64,000 nucleotides of DNA from Pelobates cultripes (Eukaryota; Chordata; Amphibia; Anura; Pelobatidae). The position numbers and the translations under genes are program-made. Where the stretch lies: contig OW240913.1 of NCBI GenBank assembly GCA_933207985.1, forward strand, positions 274,775,346 through 274,839,345, in the 5' to 3' direction. Below the pieces are notes generated by a model that was given only the letters and a program-made list of their open reading frames with translations, searched no databases and was not told the origin of the DNA. The number at the start of each line of letters is the position of its first letter. Position 1 is the first letter of the stretch. Below, piece by piece: positions 55,476 to 64,000 of this stretch.

Positions 55476-55664
55476 CTCTATAGAGTGGAAGAGCTTTACA
55501 ATTTTTACTTTAATAATTGTTTTTTTTAAAAAGAAGAAGAATATTTCCCTTTCCCTGATCTTACCTTGCAACGAGGGGGTGGCACAATCAGACCTGGAAG
55601 GCTGCCTATTCATCGGGTACAGCGGAGGTCATGAGATGAGAGGTATCTCTCTTGGAGCTCAAGC

Positions 55665-56151
55665 ACTTACACAGACTGATCCATACAAACCCACAGATTG
55701 ACCCATACACATACACAGACTGACTCATACACATACACAGACTGACTCATACACACACACACACATACACACACATACCCATACACACAGACTGAGCCCC
55801 AAACAGACTGACCCATACACACACACACAGACTGAACCCCACACACACACAGACTGACCCATACACACACACACACACACACACACACATACCCATACAC
55901 ACAGACTGAGCCCCAAACAGACTGACCCATACACACACACACACACAGACTGACCCCCCCCACACACAGACTGACCCATACACACACACACACACACACA
56001 CACACATACCCATACACACAGACTGAGCCCCAAACAAACTGACCCATACACACACACACACACAGACTGACCCCCACACACACAGACTGACTCATACACA
56101 CACACACACACACACACACCCATACACACAGACTGAGCCCCAAACAGACTG

Positions 56152-56189
<38 letters not shown>

Positions 56190-56750
56190 TGACCCCCCCA
56201 CACACACAGACTGACCCATACATACACAGACTGAGCTCCCACACACAGACTGACCCACTCCCACACCCATACACACACAAACTGAACCCCACAAACAGAC
56301 TGAGCCCCCCACATACATAGACCGACCCACCCCAGACACACAGACTGATCCCCCACACAAAGACTGACTCAAACACACACACACACGAATACACAGACTG
56401 AGCCCCCCACTCATTGGTAAACCCCTCCACACACAGACTGACCCACCCCACACAAACTGACCCATACACACAAACTGACCCCACTCACACAGACTGAACT
56501 TCCCACCCCCACACACAGACTGACCCCCACAAACAGACTGAGCCCCCCACACACATAGACCGACTCTCCCCACACACACAAACTGACCTCCCACACAAAG
56601 ACTCCCCCTGTGTGTGTCTCATACACACACACACAAATACACAGACTGAGCCCCCCACTCACTGACAACCCCACCCCCCAAACACACAGACTGACCCCCC
56701 TGATCCCCCCCCCACACACAGAGACTGAACCACACACACTGACTCACACT
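55665..56750. repeat. CA-rich array with 110-117-bp higher-order unit
   Basis: ACACAGACTGACCCATACAC-based array. GACTGAGCCCC-AAACAGACTGA recurs at 55790, 55904, 56021 and 56131, giving spacings of 114, 117 and 110. The right half is less regular. Minus-strand ORFs up to 289 codons are repeat translations. Confidence 0.95.
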
Positions 56751-57117
56751 TACCAGCAGCTGCCTGGATGCCTATGTGCAGAGCTGAGCTCCCTGCCTTT
56801 CCCCTGCACAGGGCCTCTTCTGGTCACACGTGGGACAAGAGTGGAAAACATTTCCACAGTAACAGTGCTGCTGCACCTTATGTAGGGAGACGCAGTGCTC
56901 CTGACTTCAGTTTCAATTGGGGGTCACTGCATGATGCAGGGGGGGGGGGCATGGCCCTATCCGACCCCTCAGTGATGCCACTGACCTGATCTACCAAATG
57001 TGCTTGGCCAAGGCATTCTCTGAGACCTGGAATAAAGGAGTGACGTGGACAAAATATATTCCTCCTTTGCACAACTTAGAAGATCTCTAACAGCAATATG
57101 AAATAATATTGAATATG
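56751..57117 (-). other. Unique flank of the CA array
   Basis: On the minus strand this ends CAGGCAGCTGCTGGTAAGTG directly before the TG-type array, the same GTAAG step as at 4415-4425. ORFs have no domain. Confidence 0.4.
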
Positions 57118-57400
57118 GTCAGGGCTGGACTGGCCCATCGGAATACCGGGCCGCGGCACCTGGGGGCTGCGGAGTACTCTTCTTCCCTCCTATAGCGAAG
57201 TAACCGCTTTCAGTAACACCACGGCCACATGTAGGTGCCGCCGGGTTGCCGGTCCTGAGGCACACTCTGAGGGGGTCGGCCGCGTTCCATGTAGGCAGTG
57301 GCTGCATCTCATGTAACGCATGGAGGTGCCGCGGGGCTGGGTGGCCACCTAGCTGGTCCGGCGGCACACTCACTAATATTGACAGCCGTGCAGCTGTCAG
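57118..57400 (+). mobile_element. GC-rich module, diverged copy
   Basis: GTCAGGGCTGGACTGGCCCA then ATACCGGGCCGCGGCACCTG aligns with 4050-4120, lacking part of the CCGGGAAATTTCCCGG hairpin. Followed at 57580 by a purine array where the 4-kb copy has a TG array. Confidence 0.6.
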
Positions 57401-57579
57401 ATAGCACAGGAGGACTGAGGGATGGAGCAGACCTGACTATTACTCTATGTAATGATTACTCTATGATGTGTCCGTGCTGGGAATTGTGGGAACTGCGAGG
57501 TAAAGAGAAAGCTCCTGCGCAAGGTAAAGAGAAGAGCTCCTAAAGCACCAGGCAAGGTCAGCCTCAGGGGGTGGTGAGA

Positions 57580-57915
57580 AAAGAGACAAGGGATGAGAGA
57601 GAGACACAGGAGGAGGGGGAGAAAGAGACAGAGGGGAACGAGAGAGCAACACAGGGAAGGGGGGAGAAAGAGACAGAAGGGGAAGAGAGAGACACAGGGG
57701 GAGAAAGAGAAGGACTAGATAGGCGGGGAGAGGGAGAAAGAGACAGGGGAAAAAGAGATGTGGGGGAGAGAGACACACAAAGAAAGGGGGGAGAAAGAGA
57801 GAGGGGGAGAGAGAAGGTGGAAAGACAGAGGGGGAAGAGATAGACTCAGATGGAGGGGGAAAAAGACACACAGGGGGAGGGGAGAAAGAGGAAGAGGGCA
57901 TGGGGGATAAAGAAA
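57580..57915. repeat. Purine-rich minisatellite
   Basis: GAGAGACACAGGAGGAGGGG and GAGAAAGAGACAGAGGGG units of about 30 bp. Minus-strand Ser/Pro/Leu-rich ORF is an artefact. Confidence 0.92.
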
Positions 57916-58416
57916 CAGATGTGATGCTAATAAGGCACTTACTTAAGCTGTAACTTTTTTTTCCACTTTGTTTCACACACTCCCTTTATTTTTTGGGAGA
58001 TTATACCTGCAGCTTGTGGTCCTTCTTTTCGAAACTACATTCCTCAATCTTGTATACGCTCACTTACTTAATGCTGAAAATGATATACCTATAATGATGT
58101 AGACTTGTTTCCTGAAATCTCGCTTTGAGACACTTTAACTATTTATTTAACTTCATTATTATATGCACTACAAGTGTTTCGATGTCCACAGTAAACAGAC
58201 TAGAATATGATTCAGCCAATCACTATAGCTCATTATGTTACATGGTGTGCAAGTGGTGGAATAAAACTAATACAATCATGGAATGAATCTTTGGAATTCT
58301 GAAATGCTTTGAGGAAAGATATGGAACTTACTAGACTCAAATAAAATGATAGATTTGCATTTTTCAAGGAACTTTTCAGTGAGCAATATATCATATATAC
58401 ACAAATTTTCCAGATA
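57916..58416. other. No recognised feature
   Basis: No supported gene or repeat. Confidence 0.5.
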
Positions 58417-58421
58417 TGGAG

Positions 58422-59030
58422 TGTGAAGGAATACCCCATCACTTGTATCAGCACTATTCCCTTTTCTAATTTTCATTCAAACTCCCTAGTTTGGCTACCG
58501 AACGAGGACCACCCCAGCACCTCATTAGAACACCAGTTATCAAGTGCGAAACCTCAAAGGAAACAATTAATGAATGCTCCCCTGAGTGGAGCCAAACACA
58601 CTTGGTCGACAGAATGGATGGCAGCCATTTTGTCTCCTGAATGCAGGCAGTGGTACATGGCCGTCGAGTGCCTGGAATTCTTTTTGGCCAGGCACTCGCA
58701 CGAACACTGGTGAAGATGGAGCCGCTGCCCATCCCAGTTCCCGACCAACTATACAAACGGCATTCAGGAGATAGGAACTACAGACTGGGGGGAGCATTCG
58801 CTACTTGACAGCATTTGAATATATTGTGTGGTTTTTGTAACGGGGCATTGCCACCATGTCCCTGGAACAATTCTTCTACCTTGTGGCTGGCCGGTCAAAA
58901 CTTTACCCTGGTGGCGATTCCATACTACCAAACGGATCTAAACACTTTTTGGCTAAGTTGGGAGCTCAAATCAGGGCTAACATGTATTTTTGGGGTACTT
59001 TTGGGCTGTTGTATACCAAGGACCATCAGC
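58422..59030 (+). mobile_element. ERV-like LTR, 3'-truncated
   Basis: Begins TGTGAAGGAATACC. 58600-58800 aligns with 62680-62875 (GAGATAGGAACTACAGACTG then GGGGGGAGCATTCGCT in both). No TATA/poly(A) half and no duplication, so it is truncated where the next, inverted LTR begins. Confidence 0.65.
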
Positions 59031-59880
59031 ACCGCACCGGACACCATAGCCACCGCAGACTGCACGAACTGCCGTAGCTTGGTTGGGGTCTCGCCGTCTC
59101 CTTCCCACCCTGGTCCAACCTCTTGATCCAGGATCGTGTGGGAAGGACCTCTCCTCCAGGAGAGTATAGCTGTATAGCTAAAGAGAGCTCTTACAAGAGC
59201 TAGCAGTGATATAGCAGGTAAAGCTGTTCCCTACAACACGAGATGAGGCTGTGAGTTGAGGGTAAGAAGGTCTGGTTTATTGAGCACAAAGGCATTTCTT
59301 TTATACACATTTTCAGGCCAGAGGCACACCCCTTGGACCTGATGGAACACAGGGACAAAAGGGACACAAACCAATAGGAACAATAATTATCACAGTAACA
59401 CTCCCACATACAATCAGCAAGCCCTCCCCTCTGCCTGTGATACAATTAACAAAGACAATGGACTAACTCAATTAACTTTAGCAGAAAAAAACTAAATTTT
59501 TACAAACCCCAAAAAGTACCCCAAAATACAACATATCCCCACAAAAGTCACATCCTGATAGCCCCGAAATGGGTAAACAACATATCCAAAAATCACCCAG
59601 ATCGGTTCAGGGGTTCAGGAATTTCCTGGAAGTCTTATTTTTGCCCCACCGTGCACATGGTCCCATGCCCAAAACAGTTCCTACACTCAACGACAAAACA
59701 CTGCTGGACAATTAAAGATGGCCGCCGCCACGTGTTTGAATCTGTTAAAAGTCCAAAGGGCAGAAACAGTACTTTTGAACATGGGTTATCACAGGGCCCA
59801 TAGTCCCAGGGTAGGAGGCTGGCAACCAGGCCCCTCCAAAAACTCATGGCAAACTCCCTTAAAAAAGGGAGTTTGTCACA
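59030..59880 (-). mobile_element. ERV-like LTR, reverse orientation
   Basis: Minus strand starts TGTGACAAACTCCC (a local AACTCCCTTTTTTAAGGGAGTT palindrome), has a TATA box GTGTATAAAAGAAATG and, 20 bp on, CTCAATAAACC as poly(A) signal. CTGGTTGCCAGCCTCCTACC matches the 40694 LTR. The 3' edge near 59030 is uncertain and no duplication was found. Confidence 0.65.
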
Positions 59881-61019
59881 AGTCTGCTATATATTCCTGT
59901 TTCATATTGATTATTTTAATGTTAAAACATGCTCACTTCTTATTCACTTTAGTGGTCTTCCTATTTTCCGAGAGGTCTAAGATACCTGAACTAGTTAACA
60001 AACATAGGTACATTAGTATGTTTCCTCAGGGGAAACGTTTATACACTATAACAAAACATGTCAAGCGTTATAATGGCTGATTAACTCATGGTATTTATAG
60101 CTCTAGTAGGCCTTTCTGCTTTCTTTTTTCTTACATAAAGTAGATATATACATTCCGTTTATATACAGCATTGCCAAACAAATTGATTTATCAATCTTGG
60201 CACCTCTTTTAATTGTTAAATGCACAGTTCTCATTGCAAGAATCACCAATTCATAAAACGTGTTAGAATCATTTGTAAGCCTTATGAATGCTTTCTGTCT
60301 GTAATTGCTGGTTATCTATCCCTGAGCATGTCTGCCGAGCATCTGTTTCTGCAGATGGTACGTTAACACCCTTGTGCAGCAGGGACAACCTCTTGGGCAT
60401 TTTAATACAATGATTTTCACAAGGAACAATCTACATCTGTGTTATAGTTCTACAAAAGTTCCCTGTAAGCAGGTGCTATTTTCTTCCAGTAAATGTTTCA
60501 TCAGCTTGAAACTGGATATCCAATGACAATAACACAGGGAATAAATATCAAAGTTGAATTAAAAATGTTCATTAAATTAAAAAAAATGCATTCATTTTTA
60601 TTCCATAATTGAGAAATTGCCAGCTGTGAAGTTCAGCAATAGGAACATATAAAAGGCAACTTTTGAATGAATGATCCTGATATGCCCTGAGACTTCAAGG
60701 TTGAAACAAAGTGCAAAATAATTGTAAAATAATAAAGGAATGATCATACTCATAAATGTGCACAGATTTGAATGTCACTTAAATGGTCCAGGTTTGTGAC
60801 TTCATGTCGTCCTGTGTGTCCACTTTATTGAAGCAGCAAGAAATCTAATTTTGCTGAATAAGTGCTAAAACCACACATCATTGTGCATGCACACAAATCT
60901 TCTACACAATGATTATATTTTGGTATCCTCAAACCAGACTTCTGGAATCACCTGCTCATTTACACGTGTGAGAAGAACCTTGATCATACCTGAACAGGAA
61001 CTTGCTGAATGGCAAGTTA
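59881..61019. other. No recognised feature
   Basis: No supported gene; AT-rich. Confidence 0.5.
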
Positions 61020-61100
61020 TTAAAGGGACACTACGGGCGCCCAGCCCACTTTATATCAATGAAGTGACCTGGGTGCCATGTCCACCCTGTGAAATCCTGC
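61020..61100 (+). mobile_element. MITE family B-like terminal fragment
   Basis: TTAAAGGGACACTACGGGCG then AATGAAGTGACCTGGGTGCC. Confidence 0.6.
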
Positions 61101-62454
61101 AACTAAAAGTATTGCCTTTCTGTGTTGTGTAGTCCATGATACAAATAGTAAACACGTTGTTAATTCTTATTAAAACAATAAATTGTGCGTTGTGGAGATA
61201 ATTGCAAACCCCCGTTGAGATCAAATAAAAATGTGTCACCTCACCAGTCTCACACCAACCTGCTTAATAATAAATTGAATAGGAACCTTCCCCCTTCTTA
61301 TATACTGGGTTTATAATTGGCCGACACAAGGAAAGTAAGGTGGGAACTTAGAGGTAACCTATGACAGGAAATCTCAAAGCCATACATTGATCAATTAGAT
61401 TTTTAGCAACTCACCTTTTCACTTCACAGACAGAGTGGTTGGGGACCTAAACAGCCACACCACCACAATTAACTAAATCTGAATGATTTAATCAAATTGG
61501 AGCTTAATGGTGAGAAAGTGGGGAGACTACAATACTCTGAACTGTTAGTTGGTATGAAGCAGCAAAGAAAGAGGAGGTCCTTCCTTTGGGGGGAGGCATC
61601 ATTTTATACCTTTTTTTAAAAAAAAATTAATTTTTGTTTACATGGTTTTGTTTCTAAAGAAAAGAAAGTTAAAGCAAACATGAATCTTCCTGTAATGTTA
61701 AATCTCTATCATAGGCAGCACATGAAAAAAGGGTATACTTGTATACATGTTTAGTATAATAGTTATATGGTTTATTTTACAAATTAATAGTGAAATGTTT
61801 TTATTTACTCATTTAACAAAATATATATATATATAGGCTTAGATTTGCTCTGGAACTCTCTATTCTTGTACATGTGACACCTTGCTTGTAAGGGAGACAT
61901 TTGTATAAGTATTGATTGATATGTGGTAGCTTTGGCTGTCATGCCAGGATTCTTGTCTGCTGCCAAGAGATAAACAGAATTGAGATAGGCCTTTATATTT
62001 TCACATTGTGTGACAATATGGCATCATTCCAGAGTCTATTCTTAAAAGCACTCTTGTGGTGTGCTTGCTTCACTTGCAAGTCTACTTTAAAAAAGAAGGA
62101 AAATGGTAGCACAAACCTTTGTAACAGCTAAAGGCTGTTTATTCTCCTTAAATTTAGGTAATTTAAACATTGCATAAAAAGTGAAGGAAACTATCCACCA
62201 AATATTTTTTTTATGTAAATAGAGAAAAAACAAAGGGGGGAAAAAACTGTATAATACTTTTATTATATGTTGCATTTTTTCTGAAGAGAATTATATACAG
62301 CACAACTAGCTCAAAAGTTGGTGTCTGTGCAATAAATAGTGTGATGTGGTGAATTTAATACCAACCTAAAAATTCAGACCGAAATAGATGATTTAGAAAA
62401 TAAATCTACATACTTTACCGCCTGATCTATATTTGTCTTAAATATTAAAATAAG
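61101..62454. other. No recognised feature
   Basis: AT-rich; (TA)n near 61822-61836. No supported gene. Confidence 0.5.
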
Positions 62455-62459
62455 CAAGC

Positions 62460-63234
62460 TGTGGCGGACCTTGTAATATTCCCTTTGGTTGCCCGTACCT
62501 ATCCCCAAGTTTTCTGAACTCATTCATATCCCCTTGTTCGTGGACCAAAGGGAACCTGTATGGTCCTCCTTTTATTAGCTCTCAGAACACCGACCACCCC
62601 TGACTGTTAACCTCAATTAAGTGATTAACGCAAGTGCTTTCCCTGGGTGGCCGCCATAACTGAATGCACATGTGTTCCAGCAAATGGTGGTCATTTTGTC
62701 TCCCAAACACAGGCAGCGGTACTTGCTTGTCGAGCTCTTGGAACTCATTTCGGCTACGCGATCTCACGAACCCCGGCAAAATATTGTACCGCTGCCCATC
62801 CAACTTCCCGACCAGCTAGACAAACGATGTTCAGGAGATAGGAACTACAGACTGGGGGGAGCATTCGCTCCCTAAAAGCCAGGGCGAGCATTCATCAGTT
62901 TTCGCACAAGAACCCCCAAAAGAACTTTACCCGAACGCATCTGAGCGCTATTTGGATATGTTGGTTGCTCAGACACGGGCTATTCAGGGATATAAGGGGT
63001 TCCTGTGAAATATAACTATGTTTTTGGGGTGTTTACTAAATTTTTCATGTGGTTTCTTGTAACTGAGAGATAATTGAGTTATCCAGTTTTGACTCAATTA
63101 TCTCCCAGATACAGGGACACCTGGGAGGGGTTTGTGGAATTTTCAATGGAGACCCCATGCTGGGGCTCTGCTTTCTTCCAGCTCCAGATGACTTCAGCGG
63201 AAATATTCAGTCTCAGGATTGCAGCTCTGCTACA
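62460..63234 (+). mobile_element. Solo LTR, ERV-like family (775 bp)
   Basis: Begins TGTGGCG, ends CTGCTACA, with perfect duplication CAAGC (62455-62459 and 63235-63239). The inverted repeat GAGATAATTGAGTTATCC...ACTCAATTATCTCCCAG (63066-63107) corresponds to that in 40694-41530. No internal genes. Confidence 0.85.
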
Positions 63235-63280
63235 CAAGCTTTTTACAGACGCAAATAAAACATTGTTATTTAAGTGTACG

Positions 63281-63685
63281 ATAAAGGAACTCTTTAGGGA
63301 AATGAACACAAACATGTATATCTGACCCTTTAGTGTTAAACTAGCTATTAAGGTGCCTCCCCCCCCCCCTTAATAAGGTATTTTACTTACTTTTATTCCA
63401 GTGCCAAACAGTTCCGCCAGTGTTGTCCATGCTGCCCTTAGGAAAGTATTGGATTAGCTGAGATTCTCAATTCTGATGATCTCAGTCAAGGAGGCAGAAC
63501 GGGGTGGCGCCAAAAGCCAATCAGCATCTCCTCGTAGATATGCCTTGAATCAGTGCAATTGTATGTAGAAAGTTCAGCCCAGGAAGAACCTCAAGTGGCC
63601 GTCTGAATGACAGCCACTGGAGGTGTCCCTAGGCAGCAAAATACATTAAGCTATAGTTGTTCTGGAGACTATAGTGACCCTGTAA
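63281..63685 (+). mobile_element. MITE family A (about 405 bp)
   Basis: Both TTAA ends mutated (ATAAAGGAACTCTTTAGGG; GACTATAGTGACCCTGTAA). Shares the ACACAAACATGTATATCTGACC, CTCCTCGTAGATATG, and GTGGCCGTCTGAATGACAGC blocks with the other copies; shorter by an internal deletion. Confidence 0.78.
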
Positions 63686-64000
63686 TTCATGTAATTGCTA
63701 ATAATTAAAAGTATTTTGTATTAACAACAGAAATGGACTTAATTAATGACTTAAACAAGGCAATAAATGTGGATAATCCCAGCGCCTTGACTTGCAAGTA
63801 ATAAGTCATGCCATAGAGAATGGATGCATAATTAAATAATACCTGCACCTCCTGTGATGGGGATTTTTTACATCCGTGAAAGCTGCACTCATCGACAACA
63901 TAATTCTTTGTACCCTGCATATTCATAGCACACACACATGCTATTTCTAGTCTAAACTTCTAGCAATAATTTTTTAGACTGCTGTTATGTCCGCAATTTT
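63686..64000. other. No recognised feature
   Basis: No supported gene or repeat; runs to the window edge. Confidence 0.5.

Noticed and set aside
55667..56737. Minus-strand ORFs of 229 and 289 codons
   Set aside because: Pure repeat translation (Val-Cys-Val-type) of the CA-rich array; no domain, no start context.
57461..57976. 171-codon Ser/Pro/Leu-rich minus-strand ORF
   Set aside because: Antisense of the purine-rich minisatellite.
1..64000. CRISPR arrays, bacterial operons, ribosome-binding sites, phage genes
   Set aside because: All tandem repeats lack unique spacers of regular length, and the whole content is that of a vertebrate nuclear genome.

Overview
The window looks like a stretch of anuran amphibian (frog/toad) nuclear genome, almost entirely intergenic or intronic and built from nested transposable elements. 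The organism call is inference from the repeat content. It has several families of short DNA transposons with TTAAAGG termini (the T2/Kolobok type known from Xenopus), Penelope-like elements with a GIY-YIG domain, L1 and CR1/L2-type LINEs, hAT elements with 8-bp duplications, ERV-type LTRs, and a chromodomain Ty3/Gypsy element. I cannot name the species. I recognise no complete host protein-coding gene, tRNA, rRNA or CRISPR array. One exon-like segment (47380-47580) is a possible non-coding first exon.

Layout. 1-7.7 kb: satellites, TTAA MITEs, TG-rich minisatellites, a foldback and the 3' part of a Penelope-like element. 7.7-13.1 kb: a complete minus-strand Ty3/Gypsy element with two 535-bp LTRs, 5-bp target-site duplication (TSD), gag, a -1 frameshift site, protease/RT/RNase H/integrase and a chromodomain. 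13.1-15.7 kb: one MITE and otherwise unremarkable DNA. 15.7-20.7 kb: a decayed minus-strand CR1/L2-type LINE split by two hAT-like elements, one carrying a chain of hairpins and one carrying inverted telomere-like arrays. 20.7-35.6 kb: MITEs, hAT elements, minisatellites and a purine-only array of about 0.85 kb. 35.8-41.5 kb: a small LTR, a second Penelope-like element, a MITE and a solo LTR. 41.8-46.7 kb: an L1 with 15-bp TSD, internally deleted and interrupted. 46.7-57.9 kb: the candidate exon, minisatellites, a third Penelope-like element and a higher-order CA-rich array. 58.4-64 kb: three more LTRs of the same ERV-like family and a final MITE.

The most informative object is the Gypsy element. 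Its LTRs differ at 4 of 535 positions by my hand alignment, so it is young. It carries what looks like the whole self-priming architecture of the Tf1/sushi group: the predicted 5' end of its RNA, placed by a TATA box 31 bp upstream, is complementary to the bases just inside the 5' LTR. Gag and pol are joined by a GGGAAAC slippery heptamer in the correct phase. Pol is broken by two single-base frameshifts next to short homopolymers, so this copy is either recently dead or affected by sequencing error.
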